NCBI GenBank assembly: GCA_001443005.1
Contig: LEKQ01000009.1
Coordinates: 26,936 to 90,935, forward strand
From: a bacterium GBS-1
GTDB taxonomy: Bacteria; Synergistota; GBS-1
Reading direction: 5' to 3'
Length of the DNA stretch: 64,000 nt
Positions 26,749-35,679 of the stretch are shown here, piece after piece (positions within the stretch are counted from its first letter, which is position 1; the number at the start of each line of letters is the position of its first letter). The notes beneath the pieces were generated by a model. It ran no database searches. It had not been told where the DNA came from and saw only the letters and a program-made list of their open reading frames with translations. The position numbers and the translations under genes are program-made.

Positions 26749-27102
26749 TCAGGAACTTTCTAGGGCCCTTTTGATTGTCTGAAGGGCTTGTTCTGTGTCC
26801 ATATTTCTTATATCGATGCCGATGTGCTTTGTTCTGTCGAACCCAGCCTTTTCAAAGGCATCTCTGAACATCTTAGCTTGCATCTTGGGATCGCATCCAG
26901 CTACATATAGCTTCTCTATATCCTCGTTAGCCTTAGATAGTATGGATAAGAAGATATCGCCATCATCGGCACATAGTTGAGGGTGAAGGGCCACAAACTC
27001 CACTACCCCCTCCCTTCTTAGGGTGTTTAGTATTTCAAAAATGTTCATCTTTTGAAAAGATGGGCATGTTCCTTGACACACGCACATCAACAATCCCTTC
27101 AT
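26749..27102 (-). CDS. Small HdrA-N-terminal-like cysteine protein
   Basis: This 117-residue protein resembles the N-terminal domain of heterodisulfide reductase subunit A, through LYVAGCDPKMQAKMFRDAFE, KAGF and the closing GIDIRNMD segment. Cysteines at 7, 9, 13, 44 and 70 could bind an Fe-S cluster or act as thiols. No FAD domain follows, so it would be a stand-alone electron-transfer or adaptor module. The gene is last in the IscA-like/ArsR/ferredoxin operon and overlaps the ferredoxin stop by 4 nt. Function not established. Confidence 0.6.
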   Translation of the reverse strand: MKGLLMCVCQGTCPSFQKMNIFEILNTLRREGVVEFVALHPQLCADDGDIFLSILSKANEDIEKLYVAGCDPKMQAKMFRDAFEKAGFDRTKHIGIDIRNMDTEQALQTIKRALESS

Positions 27103-27338
27103 CGAATCTCACCTCCAGTGATCTTAATCTTCTTCTTGTCATCGCCTACGAAGCTGATGGCACTTACAGGGCAAGCGGCCTTTAGGCAACCTTTGCAGAA
27201 GTCCACACACCCCTCTGGGTTCACAACTTCGGGTTTTCCATCGCTTACCTCAAAGACGTCATGTGGGCAGAACTCAACACAAGCGAGACAACCTATACAC
27301 TTCTCATAATCTATGACTGGATACCAGCTTTTAGACAT
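27099..27338 (-). CDS. 4Fe-4S ferredoxin-type protein
   Basis: This protein of about 79 residues has a standard cluster motif CIGCLACVEFCP and a second, looser one, CVDFCKGCLKAACP, so two [4Fe-4S] clusters are likely. It probably passes electrons to or from the HdrA-like protein encoded downstream with a 4-nt overlap. ATG 27338 is chosen because GAGG lies 6 nt upstream; a GTG at 27350 is less well placed. The start overlaps the ArsR stop, showing coupling. Confidence 0.87.
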   Translation of the reverse strand: MSKSWYPVIDYEKCIGCLACVEFCPHDVFEVSDGKPEVVNPEGCVDFCKGCLKAACPVSAISFVGDDKKKIKITGGEIR

Positions 27339-27750
27339 TGGAGTCCTCACTTCCTATTCCCATTTCCTTTATTATTTCCAGCCAACGAGGATCCTTTACC
27401 CTTACGGTGCACTTGCCTTTCTCCCGCAGTGAGAGCCTTAACTTCAAAAGATGAAGCTCTCTTTCGATACAGGAGTCAGGTATGCTTAAAATCGCATCAT
27501 GTATGCATCTTAAGAACTCGTCATCTGATGGTTTAACTGAGTAAAGTGTCCCTTTTCCTAACTTTTTCTCTTTTACCAATCCTTCTCTTTTAAGGTCGTT
27601 GAGATACTTAGAGATGTTGTAATGTGACTCTAAGAGGGCATCGGCTATCTCGCACACATAACACTCTTCACCTATCTTTAAAAGCAGGGTAAACACCTTT
27701 AGTCTCTTTTCCTGGGAGAGGGCCTTAAAAACCCTTTCATACCTCTCCAT
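27331..27750 (-). CDS. ArsR-family transcriptional regulator
   Basis: This 139-residue protein has a winged-helix DNA-binding domain. The segment CYVCEIADALLESHYNISKY, followed by LNDLKREGLVKEKKLGKG, is the typical ArsR recognition region, and the CYVC pair sits where ArsR proteins bind arsenic or heavy metals. The C-terminal third holds further cysteines (CIHD, DSCIER, KCTV) that may be sensor ligands. Its operon promoter contains a tandem 8-mer between -35 and -10 that is a good operator candidate, so autoregulation by a metal, sulfur or redox signal is likely. Confidence 0.85.
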   Translation of the reverse strand: MERYERVFKALSQEKRLKVFTLLLKIGEECYVCEIADALLESHYNISKYLNDLKREGLVKEKKLGKGTLYSVKPSDDEFLRCIHDAILSIPDSCIERELHLLKLRLSLREKGKCTVRVKDPRWLEIIKEMGIGSEDSNV

Positions 27751-27763
27751 GCGTCCTTAAAAA

Positions 27764-28033
27764 TCACCTTGTTTCAATTATGAACCCCTCATCGTAGTCT
27801 ATCGTTGCCTCGGAGAGCTTCTCGTAAGCTATAGGGTCGAGGAATAGTTTAAGTCCCTTTTGCTCTACCAGTACGTCTCCCTCCTCTCCTTCCTCAACTA
27901 TCTTGAGGTGATAGTGTCCTCCGCAGCAACAAGATGATTCAGCGAGGTATATCCTTATCGCGAAATCTTCCATATCGCTTTCTACAAGAAGCTTCTTAAA
28001 CTCTTCTACCGCTCTGTCAGTTACCTTTAGCAT
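27764..28033 (-). CDS. IscA/HesB-like protein with a CCC motif and no C-terminal CGC
   Basis: This 89-residue protein has the HesB/IscA fold pattern: VTDRAVEEFKKLL at the start, then IRIYLAESSCCCGGHYHLKI and LFLDPIAYEKLSEATIDYDE. Cysteines 35-37 occupy the first-ligand position, but the C-terminal CGC of A-type Fe-S carriers is missing, as in the HesB-related selenoprotein-like branch. It may bind a metal or sulfur species without being a normal Fe-S carrier. It is the first gene of the operon, with AAGGAGGGG before the ATG. Confidence 0.75.
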   Translation of the reverse strand: MLKVTDRAVEEFKKLLVESDMEDFAIRIYLAESSCCCGGHYHLKIVEEGEEGDVLVEQKGLKLFLDPIAYEKLSEATIDYDEGFIIETR

Positions 28034-28066
28034 CTTCTACCCCTCCTTTTATATGCCTAGTTAGAC

Positions 28067-28095
28067 AGTATAGCATATGAGCATATGATCGTCAA
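28067..28095 (-). promoter_or_regulatory. Promoter with tandem operator in the spacer (ArsR operon)
   Basis: On the minus strand TTGACG (28090-28095) and TATACT (28067-28072) are separated by 17 nt. The spacer contains two head-to-tail copies of GCATATGA (plus-strand 28073-28080 and 28081-28088), filling nearly the whole space where RNA polymerase binds. This is an ideal repressor site for the ArsR encoded in the operon. Confidence 0.75.
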
Positions 28096-28234
28096 TGATG
28101 GTTTTAAAGTGCTCTAAAAGAGGAATGCTTTAATCGAAGCAAATTTCCTATTTATTTGTATTTAAAGTTTGAGGAAGCATAGTAAGACTAGAAGGTCTTC
28201 AGTTTTTAGATTGTAACGTTAAAGGTTTCCGTTC

Positions 28235-28263
28235 TTGAAAAGCTTTGATAAGTAGTGTAAAAT
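28235..28263 (+). promoter_or_regulatory. Promoter for the dCache chemoreceptor
   Basis: TTGAAA at 28235-28240 and TAAAAT at 28258-28263 with 17-nt spacing, about 60 nt before the GTG start at 28325. Confidence 0.65.
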
Positions 28264-28324
28264 TTATTCTAAGGCATTTAAGGAATGGGTACGGTTTTGA
28301 ATTTTTTTAAAGGGGGGGAAAGAG

Positions 28325-30298
28325 GTGAAGTCGCTTAAGCTTAAATACCTGCCCATAATTTTAACTATAGTGCTTATTGTTGGGTTTACGGTTATTTATG
28401 TTTTAAATCAGAGGTTTTCACAGCGTATCTTTGATCAGTGGACTAAGAAGGTGCAGGAGTTAATAGCTTTTAATATTGGCAACTTAACTCGCACGACCAA
28501 GATTTTGGGCATAGTTGTTGATGACGTTCTAGTCGATAGGACTGCAATTGAGTTGTTTAAGAATAAGAACAGAGAGGGGCTTTATAACCATCTCAAAGAG
28601 GTCTTTGAAATGAACAAGAAGCGCGGTGTAAATCAGATGCACTTTATAAATGCTGATTTAACATCTTTTCTAAGATTTCACGCGCCGGGAAAGTACGGTG
28701 ATAGCATCGCCTTCAGAAAGATGCTTAGAAGGGTTAAGGAGACGAAACAACCCTTGGAGGGTGTAGAGCCAGGCATGGCTGGTCTTGTTTTTCGTTCGAT
28801 AGCTCCGATAATCGTCGATGGAGAGTTTATTGGCATCATTGAGGCAGGAATCATATATAATGAAGCATTCCTAAAAGAGTTGCGAAATTATCTTGAAGGC
28901 CCTGTTGAGCTTGCTGTTTTGTTCGATGAGAAAGGTAAACTGGAAAAGCCAAGGATTTTTAAGAGCGATGAGGGTTTTAACGTTATAGGGGAGGTCAACT
29001 TCGATAGATTTCTATCCGATGAGAACCACTACGAACTTAAAGGTGGACACCTATACGTATCGAGTCACTTTAAAGATATAGATAATCAGACGGTTGCGGT
29101 TTTGCTTTCTAAGGTTCCACTTACTAAGATCGTCGAATACGAGAAAAGGTCTGGTACCATCAGTATCGCGGTTCAGATAGCGGTTGTTACAATTTTAGTT
29201 ACTTTGGCATTGGTTCTGCTTAGGGGTGTTAACAAACAGATCTCTGCTGCCCAGGAGGGTATCTCTAGGTTTGAGAGAGGGGATCTGACGGTTAGGTTTG
29301 ATGTAACTGTAGCGAACGAGGTGGGAGATCTCGTCAGGTCGCTATCGCGAGCGGTTGAGAAGCTTAAGGAAGTGTTTTCCAATGTTCAAAGTGCGCTTGT
29401 CTCAGTAAATCAATCTGTGGACACGTATACGACGGTTATTGATAATGTTAAGGATGTTGTTGAGAGGGCGAACTCTGCTGTTGGGCACGTTGTTTCGATG
29501 GCGGAAAGTGTTTCCGCTGCGGTGGAGGAGACGAACTCTGGTATAGAAGAGATTGCGGCAACAGCTCAGGATGTTGCTCAGAGCGCTCAGGAGATCTCCT
29601 CGCTTACAAGCTCGACCTTTGCCGAGATCAACAGCTCTTTGGGGCTTGTTAGGGATCTAGTTGAGAAGATAGAAGAGACGATAAAGTCGTCAGAGCGCTC
29701 CATGAAGGTGACTAACTCCCTCGTTAGCTACTCTGCGCAGATACAGAGTATAGTTGATGCGATAAATTCGATAGCGGAGCAGACCAACTTGTTAGCCCTA
29801 AACGCAGCGATAGAAGCGGCGCGCGCTGGGGAAGCGGGGAGAGGATTCGCAGTCGTTGCTGATGAGATAAGAAAGTTGGCGGAGCAAAGCAGGAGTTCTA
29901 CGAATGATATACGGAACATATTAAAGAGCATAAAGGATGGAGTGGAGCAAGTGGACGAGATGGTTAAGCAGAACGCAAGCGTCTTAAATATGTCGAGGGA
30001 GGGCGTTAAAAGAACGCAGGAGGCCTTTGAGAGGATTTACAAGCTTGCGGGGGAAATCAACTCTAAGGCGGAGTCCCTTGCGGCGGCGAGTCAAGAGCAG
30101 AGCGCGTCGACGGAGGAGATGAGTTCGGCTATGCAAAATGTGACGAATAGCGTGGGTGAGATAGTGCGGGAAATGAACGAATTGGTGGAGAATATGAGAA
30201 ACCTGTCGAAGGTGATACCAGAACTTGAAAAAGCGAACAATGCGGTGGAAAGTGCTATATCGAAGTTTGAAGAGACAATGAGGTTCTTTAAGTTATAG
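28325..30298 (+). CDS. Transmembrane methyl-accepting chemotaxis protein (dCache_3-like, HAMP, MA)
   Basis: This 657-residue receptor has a membrane helix at about 8-27 and a large periplasmic sensor (about 30-275). The sensor contains [20 protein letters not shown] and [18 protein letters not shown], like the double-Cache type 3 group. A second membrane helix (about 280-300), HAMP, and the signalling domain with [20 protein letters not shown] follow. It should report an external ligand to CheA. The start is GTG with AAGGGGGGG upstream. It is divergent from the ArsR operon and followed by a strong terminator, so it is monocistronic. Confidence 0.9.
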   Translation: MKSLKLKYLPIILTIVLIVGFTVIYVLNQRFSQRIFDQWTKKVQELIAFNIGNLTRTTKILGIVVDDVLVDRTAIELFKNKNREGLYNHLKEVFEMNKKRGVNQMHFINADLTSFLRFHAPGKYGDSIAFRKMLRRVKETKQPLEGVEPGMAGLVFRSIAPIIVDGEFIGIIEAGIIYNEAFLKELRNYLEGPVELAVLFDEKGKLEKPRIFKSDEGFNVIGEVNFDRFLSDENHYELKGGHLYVSSHFKDIDNQTVAVLLSKVPLTKIVEYEKRSGTISIAVQIAVVTILVTLALVLLRGVNKQISAAQEGISRFERGDLTVRFDVTVANEVGDLVRSLSRAVEKLKEVFSNVQSALVSVNQSVDTYTTVIDNVKDVVERANSAVGHVVSMAESVSAAVEETNSGIEEIAATAQDVAQSAQEISSLTSSTFAEINSSLGLVRDLVEKIEETIKSSERSMKVTNSLVSYSAQIQSIVDAINSIAEQTNLLALNAAIEAARAGEAGRGFAVVADEIRKLAEQSRSSTNDIRNILKSIKDGVEQVDEMVKQNASVLNMSREGVKRTQEAFERIYKLAGEINSKAESLAAASQEQSASTEEMSSAMQNVTNSVGEIVREMNELVENMRNLSKVIPELEKANNAVESAISKFEETMRFFKL

Positions 30299-30322
30299 GA
30301 ATAATATTACAAGTTAAATGAG

Positions 30323-30357
30323 GCCCCTGTGTCTAAACAAGGGCACAGGGGCTTTTT
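30323..30357 (+). terminator. Rho-independent terminator
   Basis: GCCCCTGTG (30323-30331) pairs with CACAGGGGC (30344-30352), followed by five T. Confidence 0.9.
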
Positions 30358-30494
30358 ATCTCGATTAAACCTTTGGTGTGGGAGGGCAAACTAGATAGGG
30401 TCGAAGGCCGTGAAGAGAGGCTGGGTCAGTAGAAGTGAGGTTTAATTAGCCTAAAATGGAGTTTATAAGTCGGTTTTCTCTTTAAAAATATCTC

Positions 30495-30523
30495 TTGATT
30501 TTTTAAAGGGCATTGTGTATAAT
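30495..30523 (+). promoter_or_regulatory. Promoter of the carAB T-box leader
   Basis: TTGATT at 30495-30500 and TATAAT at 30518-30523 are spaced 17 nt apart, giving a start near 30530 and a leader of about 300 nt. Confidence 0.75.
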
Positions 30524-30529
30524 ACATTA

Positions 30530-30819
30530 GAATAACTTAATAGGGTAAAGGCTGTGAAGGGGTGAAGTAGGCTTCACCTTGCCGACAGAGAGGGGGCGTC
30601 ACGGGGCTGAGAGCGCTCCTCGGATTTAAGGGAAGCTGAAACGGGCCCCGGAGCTGAGGCTCGAAGAAAGGCTTCTTTAAAGCCAATGTAGAGCTTCCGG
30701 GTGGCTCCGTTAAAGGCCGCTGAGTGGGTAGGAGAAGGTATCTTTTCCTACCAAGAAGGGTGGCACCGCGAGGCTCCAGAAGACGAGCCCCGCCCCTTAG
30801 CGAGGGGCGGGGCTTTTTT
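30530..30819 (+). ncRNA. T-box riboswitch leader of carAB, probably arginine-specific
   Basis: The invariant T-box AGGGTGGCACCGCG is at 30757-30770. An intrinsic terminator follows (GCCCCGCCCC at 30787-30796 with GGGGCGGGGC at 30804-30813, then six T). Stem I can be folded: GCTTC/CCTT (30571-30580) pairs with AAGG/GAAGC (30628-30636), AGAGAG lies at 30587-30592, and GGGG (30559-30562) pairs with CCCC (30646-30649) above a GA kink. The 3' specifier strand TGAAACGGG (30637-30645) best fits the GAA-N-codon pattern with codon CGG (Arg) at 30642-30644. A Gly reading (GGG or GGC) is the alternative. Uncharged tRNA would permit carAB transcription. Confidence 0.92.
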
Positions 30820-30835
30820 ACGGGGAGGTGTGAGG

Positions 30836-31957
30836 ATGAAGGCTCTCCTGGTTTTAGAGGATGGGACCGCCTTTGAGGGGTGCTCTTTTACCGGTCGCGG
30901 TGAGGCAATTGGGGAGGTGGTATTTAATACCAGCATGACCGGATATCAGGAGATAATAACCGATCCATCCTATAAGGGGCAGATAGTTACGATGACCTAT
31001 CCTCTAATTGGGAACTACGGCGTTAACGACGAGGATGTGGAGTCCTCTCGGATTCAGGTTGAGGGGTTGATAGTTAAGGAGTATTGCCCATTCCCAAGTA
31101 ACTGGCGGTCCAAGAAGAGCTTAGCTGAGTATTTAGCCGAAGCTAAGGTTTTAGGGGTTGAGGGCGTAGATACAAGAGCCTTAACGAGAAGGATTCGTCT
31201 TTATGGTGCTATGAAGGGGATAGTTTCGACTGAGGATCTGGATCCCAGCTCTCTATTGGAGCGTCTTAGGTCCTTTCCGGGCATGGAAGGAAGGGATTTG
31301 GCCACACCCATATCTACGAAGAAGCCCTATCTCTGGCAGGGTGGGAAGATGAAGCCTGTAGATGATCTTAAGCCTAGTATCTGGGTAGAAAGGGAAAAAC
31401 CCTATAAGGTCGTGGTTTACGATGGTGGCGTTAAGTTCAATATACTAAGGGAGCTTGAAAGGAGAGGATGTGAGCTCCTGGTGGTTCCCATATGGACTAA
31501 AGCTTACGAGGTTTTATCCCTTAAGCCCACAGGTGTTTTCCTCTCTAACGGTCCCGGTGACCCTGCGGCGATCAAAGGGATAATAGGGGAGGTGCGCGAG
31601 CTTTTGGGCAAGATTCCCATCTTCGGGATATGTTTAGGGCATCAGATAATCGGCTTGGCCTTGGGAGGAAAGACCTTTAAGCTTAAGTTCGGGCATCGCG
31701 GAGCTAATCACCCGGTTAAAAACCTCGATAACGGTAGGGTTGAGATAACTTCGCAGAACCATGGTTTCTGCGTCGACGTGAATTCCTTGGCTGGTTCGGG
31801 TATGGAGGTAACCCATGTTAACTTGAATGACGGTACCTTAGAGGGGATGAGGCACGCGAAGCTTCCTTTATTCTCGGTTCAATATCATCCTGAAGCTAGT
31901 CCTGGTCCTCACGACTCGAAGTATCTGTTTGATGATTTCATTAAGCTGATGAGCTAA
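30836..31957 (+). CDS. carA: Carbamoyl-phosphate synthase, small (glutaminase) subunit
   Basis: This 373-residue protein has an N-terminal CarA domain (ALLVLEDGTAFEGCSFTG, EVVFNTSMTGYQEI) and a C-terminal class I glutamine amidotransferase domain. The nucleophile is in FGICLGHQIIG, and the His/Glu pair in QYHPEASPGP. It supplies ammonia to CarB for carbamoyl phosphate, used in arginine and pyrimidine synthesis. ATG 30836, with GGGAGGTG upstream, is the start. The longer open frame back to 30701 runs through the T-box terminator and is not coding. Confidence 0.97.
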   Translation: MKALLVLEDGTAFEGCSFTGRGEAIGEVVFNTSMTGYQEIITDPSYKGQIVTMTYPLIGNYGVNDEDVESSRIQVEGLIVKEYCPFPSNWRSKKSLAEYLAEAKVLGVEGVDTRALTRRIRLYGAMKGIVSTEDLDPSSLLERLRSFPGMEGRDLATPISTKKPYLWQGGKMKPVDDLKPSIWVEREKPYKVVVYDGGVKFNILRELERRGCELLVVPIWTKAYEVLSLKPTGVFLSNGPGDPAAIKGIIGEVRELLGKIPIFGICLGHQIIGLALGGKTFKLKFGHRGANHPVKNLDNGRVEITSQNHGFCVDVNSLAGSGMEVTHVNLNDGTLEGMRHAKLPLFSVQYHPEASPGPHDSKYLFDDFIKLMS

Positions 31958-31972
31958 GGGGTGAAGGGTAGG

Positions 31973-34900
31973 ATGCCGAGGAGGAGCGATATAAGTAGGA
32001 TCCTGATAATAGGGTCAGGGCCGATAGTTATAGGACAGGCCTGTGAGTTCGATTATTCAGGCAGTCAGGCGTGTAAGGCACTTAAGGAGGATGGCTTTGA
32101 GGTTATCCTGGTTAATAGTAATCCCGCCACGATAATGACCGATCCTGAAATGGCGGATCGCACTTATATAGAGCCTATAGTTCCCGAAATTGTAGAGAGG
32201 ATCATAGCTAAGGAGAGACCCGATGCTCTTTTGCCTACCTTAGGTGGACAGACCGCTTTGAACACGGCTATAGCTTTAGCTGAGTCTGGGGTCCTTGATA
32301 AATATGGCGTTGAGATGATAGGTGTTTCAGTTGAGGCTATTAAAAAGGCTGAAAGCAGGGAGCTCTTTAAAAGGGCGATGGAGAAGATAGGGCTTAGGGT
32401 TCCAAAAAGCGAGATAGCGAGAAGCATAGAGGATGTTAGAAGGATAGCTGAGGAGATAGGCTTTCCCATAATCATAAGGCCGAGCTTTACCCTTGGTGGG
32501 ACGGGTGGAGGCGTGGCTTATAACTGGAAAGAGCTCGAGGCTTTAGCGAGCGCCGGGCTTTCGGCGAGCATGGTTCACGAGGTGCTCTTAGAGGAGTCCG
32601 TTTTGGGGTGGAAGGAGTACGAGCTTGAGGTTATGAGGGATAAAAAGGATAACGTCGTTATCATATGTTCCATAGAGAACTTTGATCCAATGGGGGTTCA
32701 CACCGGCGATAGCATAACAGTTGCTCCCGCTCAGACGCTTAGCGATAAGGAGTATCAGAGGATGAGGGATGCAGCGATAGCTATAATAAGGGAGATAGGC
32801 GTTGAAACTGGCGGAAGCAATATTCAGTTTGCTGTAAACCCAGAAAATGGCGATATGGTCGTTATAGAGATGAACCCCAGGGTATCTCGTAGCTCCGCTT
32901 TAGCCTCTAAGGCTACCGGCTTTCCTATAGCTAAGATTGCGGCGAAGCTCGCTGTGGGCTATACCCTTGATGAGATACCCAACGATATAACCAGGGAGAC
33001 TTTGGCCTCTTTTGAGCCCACGATAGATTACTGCGTTGTTAAGATCCCGAGGTGGGATTTTAAGAAGTTTCCTGGCGCTAAGGATGAGCTTACCACTTCT
33101 ATGCGCTCCGTAGGGGAGGTTATGGCGATAGGTAGGACCTTTAAGGAGGCCCTTCAGAAAGCCATTCGCTCGCTAGAGATAGGAAGATCAGGTCTCGGAG
33201 CTGATGGCAAGGATCCTGAGGGCTTGACTGATGAGGAGATAAGGAGGAAACTTTCCCATCCTAACTCCGAGCGCATATTCTACATAAAGTATGCCCTTCA
33301 GAGGGGCTTTTCCGTGGACGAGATATATAAACTTACAGGCATCGACCCCTGGTTTTTAAACAACATAAGGCAGATAGCTTTACTTGAGGAGGAGCTTAAA
33401 TCTTACGCATCGTGCTCCTTAAGCGAGGTTCCTGAGGAGTTGTTTAAGAAGGCGAAGTCCTATGGTTTCTCCGATAAACAGCTTGCCTATCTCTGGGGTA
33501 AGACCGAGGATGACGTGAGGAAAGAGAGAGAAAGAAGAAAGCTATTCCCTGTATACAAGCTCGTTGATACCTGTGCCGCTGAGTTTGAAGCCTATACTCC
33601 CTACTACTATTCAACCTATGAGGTTGAAAACGAGGGGAAGTCGTCTGATAAGAAAAAGGTTCTCATATTGGGAGGAGGACCTAACAGGATAGGTCAGGGG
33701 ATAGAGTTCGATTACTGTTGCGTCCACGCCTCCTTCGCCTTGAGGGAGGAGGGTATAGAGAGCGTAATAGTTAACAGTAATCCTGAAACGGTTAGCACGG
33801 ATTATGATACATCAGATAGGCTTTACTTTGAGCCCTTGACGCTTGAGGATGTCCTTCATATAGTTCGCCAGGAGAGGCCTTGGGGGGTCATAGTCCAGTT
33901 TGGAGGACAGACCCCCCTTAATCTTGCCCTTCCGCTTTATAAGAGGGGAGTTCCAATAATAGGAACGAGCCCGGTTGACATAGATAGGGCGGAGAACAGA
34001 GAGGAATTTAGAAGGCTCCTTGAAAAGCTTGGCTTGAAGCAGGCACCCAGTGGAACTGCCTTAAGCTTTGAGGAAGCCTTAAGGGTCGCTCGAGAGATCG
34101 GCTTTCCCGTCCTGGTGAGGCCATCCTACGTGCTCGGTGGTAGAGCTATGGAGATAGTTTACAATGAGAGGAGCTTGAAAAAGTTTATAGATATGGCCAT
34201 GGAAGTGGCTGGTAGGGCACCGATTCTCATAGATAAGTTCTTAGAGGGAGCCATTGAGGTGGATGTGGATGCCGTGGCGGATGGGGAGACCTGCGTCATA
34301 GCGGGAGTCATGGAGCATATAGAGGAAGCTGGGGTTCACTCCGGTGATAGCGCTTGCGTCATCCCTCCTTATACACTTCCAGAGCATATAGTTAATGAAA
34401 TAAAGCGTCAGACCAAACTTTTAGCTAAGGAGCTCAACGTCATAGGTCTGATAAACGTTCAATTTGCAGTTAAAGGTGAAGAGATTTACGTTCTTGAGGT
34501 TAACCCTCGAGCGTCGCGAACGGTGCCCTTCGTGAGCAAAGCTACTGGCGTGCCGTGGGCTAAGATAGCCACCAAGGTTATGATAGGTAAGAAGCTCAAG
34601 GATTTGGGCATAGTCGATGAGGTAAAGATAGAGCATGTGGCTGTCAAAGAGGCGGTTCTGCCCTTCTCGAGGTTTCCTGGAGTTGACCCGAAGTTGGGGC
34701 CGGAGATGCGCTCGACGGGGGAGGTTATGGGGATAGATTACAGCTATCCCATGGCTTACGCTAAGGCTCAGATGGGAGCGGGTATGAGGCTCCCAAGGGA
34801 GGGCAAAGTTTTAATCGGTGTTGATGAGGAACTGCTCTTGAGGGTGATACCCTTGCTTCAGAGGTTGATGAGCATGGGCTTTGGAGTATCGGCGCCATCT

Positions 34901-35197
34901 AACTTAGCTAATAATCTCAGGGGGAATGGAATTGCTTGTGAAAGCTTAAGGAACTTGGATAGCGTGAATCATGGTGAGTACTCACTGATATTAGGGATAG
35001 GATCCTCCGAGGAGTCATCTAAGGTGAGAAAACTCGCGATTCGCCTTAACCTGCCCTACGCTACGACGATCGCTGGAGCCAAGGCTGTGATCGATGCGAT
35101 TGAGGCTCTGAGAATGGAGGAAATCGATGTCAAGCCTCTTCAGGACTACTATCTTCGGCGTGCCCTTTATCGTAGAGCAGCCCAAAGGTGTGTATAA
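31973..35197 (+). CDS. carB: Carbamoyl-phosphate synthase, large subunit
   Basis: This protein of about 1074 residues is full length. Two homologous ATP-grasp halves start at [20 protein letters not shown] and, near residue 565, [19 protein letters not shown]. An oligomerisation domain sits between them, and a C-terminal MGS-like allosteric domain lies at about 935-1074. It makes carbamoyl phosphate from bicarbonate, ATP and ammonia delivered by CarA. ATG 31973 is preferred to GTG 31961 because family members start a few residues before the DIxxILIIG strand. Expression depends on the T-box upstream of carA. Confidence 0.97.
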   Translation: MPRRSDISRILIIGSGPIVIGQACEFDYSGSQACKALKEDGFEVILVNSNPATIMTDPEMADRTYIEPIVPEIVERIIAKERPDALLPTLGGQTALNTAIALAESGVLDKYGVEMIGVSVEAIKKAESRELFKRAMEKIGLRVPKSEIARSIEDVRRIAEEIGFPIIIRPSFTLGGTGGGVAYNWKELEALASAGLSASMVHEVLLEESVLGWKEYELEVMRDKKDNVVIICSIENFDPMGVHTGDSITVAPAQTLSDKEYQRMRDAAIAIIREIGVETGGSNIQFAVNPENGDMVVIEMNPRVSRSSALASKATGFPIAKIAAKLAVGYTLDEIPNDITRETLASFEPTIDYCVVKIPRWDFKKFPGAKDELTTSMRSVGEVMAIGRTFKEALQKAIRSLEIGRSGLGADGKDPEGLTDEEIRRKLSHPNSERIFYIKYALQRGFSVDEIYKLTGIDPWFLNNIRQIALLEEELKSYASCSLSEVPEELFKKAKSYGFSDKQLAYLWGKTEDDVRKERERRKLFPVYKLVDTCAAEFEAYTPYYYSTYEVENEGKSSDKKKVLILGGGPNRIGQGIEFDYCCVHASFALREEGIESVIVNSNPETVSTDYDTSDRLYFEPLTLEDVLHIVRQERPWGVIVQFGGQTPLNLALPLYKRGVPIIGTSPVDIDRAENREEFRRLLEKLGLKQAPSGTALSFEEALRVAREIGFPVLVRPSYVLGGRAMEIVYNERSLKKFIDMAMEVAGRAPILIDKFLEGAIEVDVDAVADGETCVIAGVMEHIEEAGVHSGDSACVIPPYTLPEHIVNEIKRQTKLLAKELNVIGLINVQFAVKGEEIYVLEVNPRASRTVPFVSKATGVPWAKIATKVMIGKKLKDLGIVDEVKIEHVAVKEAVLPFSRFPGVDPKLGPEMRSTGEVMGIDYSYPMAYAKAQMGAGMRLPREGKVLIGVDEELLLRVIPLLQRLMSMGFGVSAPSNLANNLRGNGIACESLRNLDSVNHGEYSLILGIGSSEESSKVRKLAIRLNLPYATTIAGAKAVIDAIEALRMEEIDVKPLQDYYLRRALYRRAAQRCV

Positions 35198-35205
35198 TAT
35201 ATAAC

Positions 35206-35679
35206 ATGGAATACACGTACATAGTGATTAAGCCTAATGCGGATGAGTTCGCGGAGAGAATAATAGGTGAACTTCCCTGTGAGGTTGAGGTCTTAGCATC
35301 TCACGTTATTCTTCCTCCCCAATTTTGGAGGAGCTTCTACGTGGTTCATAGGGGTAAAGCCTTCTTTGAGGATCTCGTTAGCTTCATGTCAGGGGGGAGG
35401 ACGACTCACCTAGTTGGCTATGGTGAGGATGTCATAAGGAGGGTCAGGGAAGCGATAGGTGCAACCGATCCCGCCAAGGCAGCGCCTAACACCATAAGGG
35501 CGAGGTACGGTAGAAGCGTAACTGAGAATGCCATTCATGCTTCTGATAGTCCAGCTTCTGCGAGATTTGAGCTTTCTTGTGGCTTGACCGGACTCCTGGA
35601 TTATGGTTATATAGATCTTAAGAGGTTCATTGAGCTAAAGGATAGATTTCTTAAAGACGAGGGGATGGAAGATGAATAA
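35206..35679 (+). CDS. ndk: Divergent nucleoside diphosphate kinase
   Basis: This protein of about 157 residues has the NDK core GATDPAKAAPNTIRARYGRS and the active-site histidine in NAIHASDSP. It would transfer the gamma phosphate from ATP to other NDPs. It is unusual: the P-loop-like start is YIVIKPNADEF instead of IKPDGV, the segment between strand 1 and 2 is shortened, and a C-terminal tail of about 25 residues (GLLDYGYIDLKRFIELKD) is added. ATG 35206 has no Shine-Dalgarno. A TATAAT at 35193-35198 ends 7 nt before it, so a leaderless message is possible besides readthrough from carB. Confidence 0.8.
   Translation: MEYTYIVIKPNADEFAERIIGELPCEVEVLASHVILPPQFWRSFYVVHRGKAFFEDLVSFMSGGRTTHLVGYGEDVIRRVREAIGATDPAKAAPNTIRARYGRSVTENAIHASDSPASARFELSCGLTGLLDYGYIDLKRFIELKDRFLKDEGMEDE

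Noticed and set aside
30701..30835. N-terminal extension of carA
   Set aside because: The extra 45 codons cross the T-box motif and terminator, and ATG 30836 has its own ribosome site and matches the usual CarA start.
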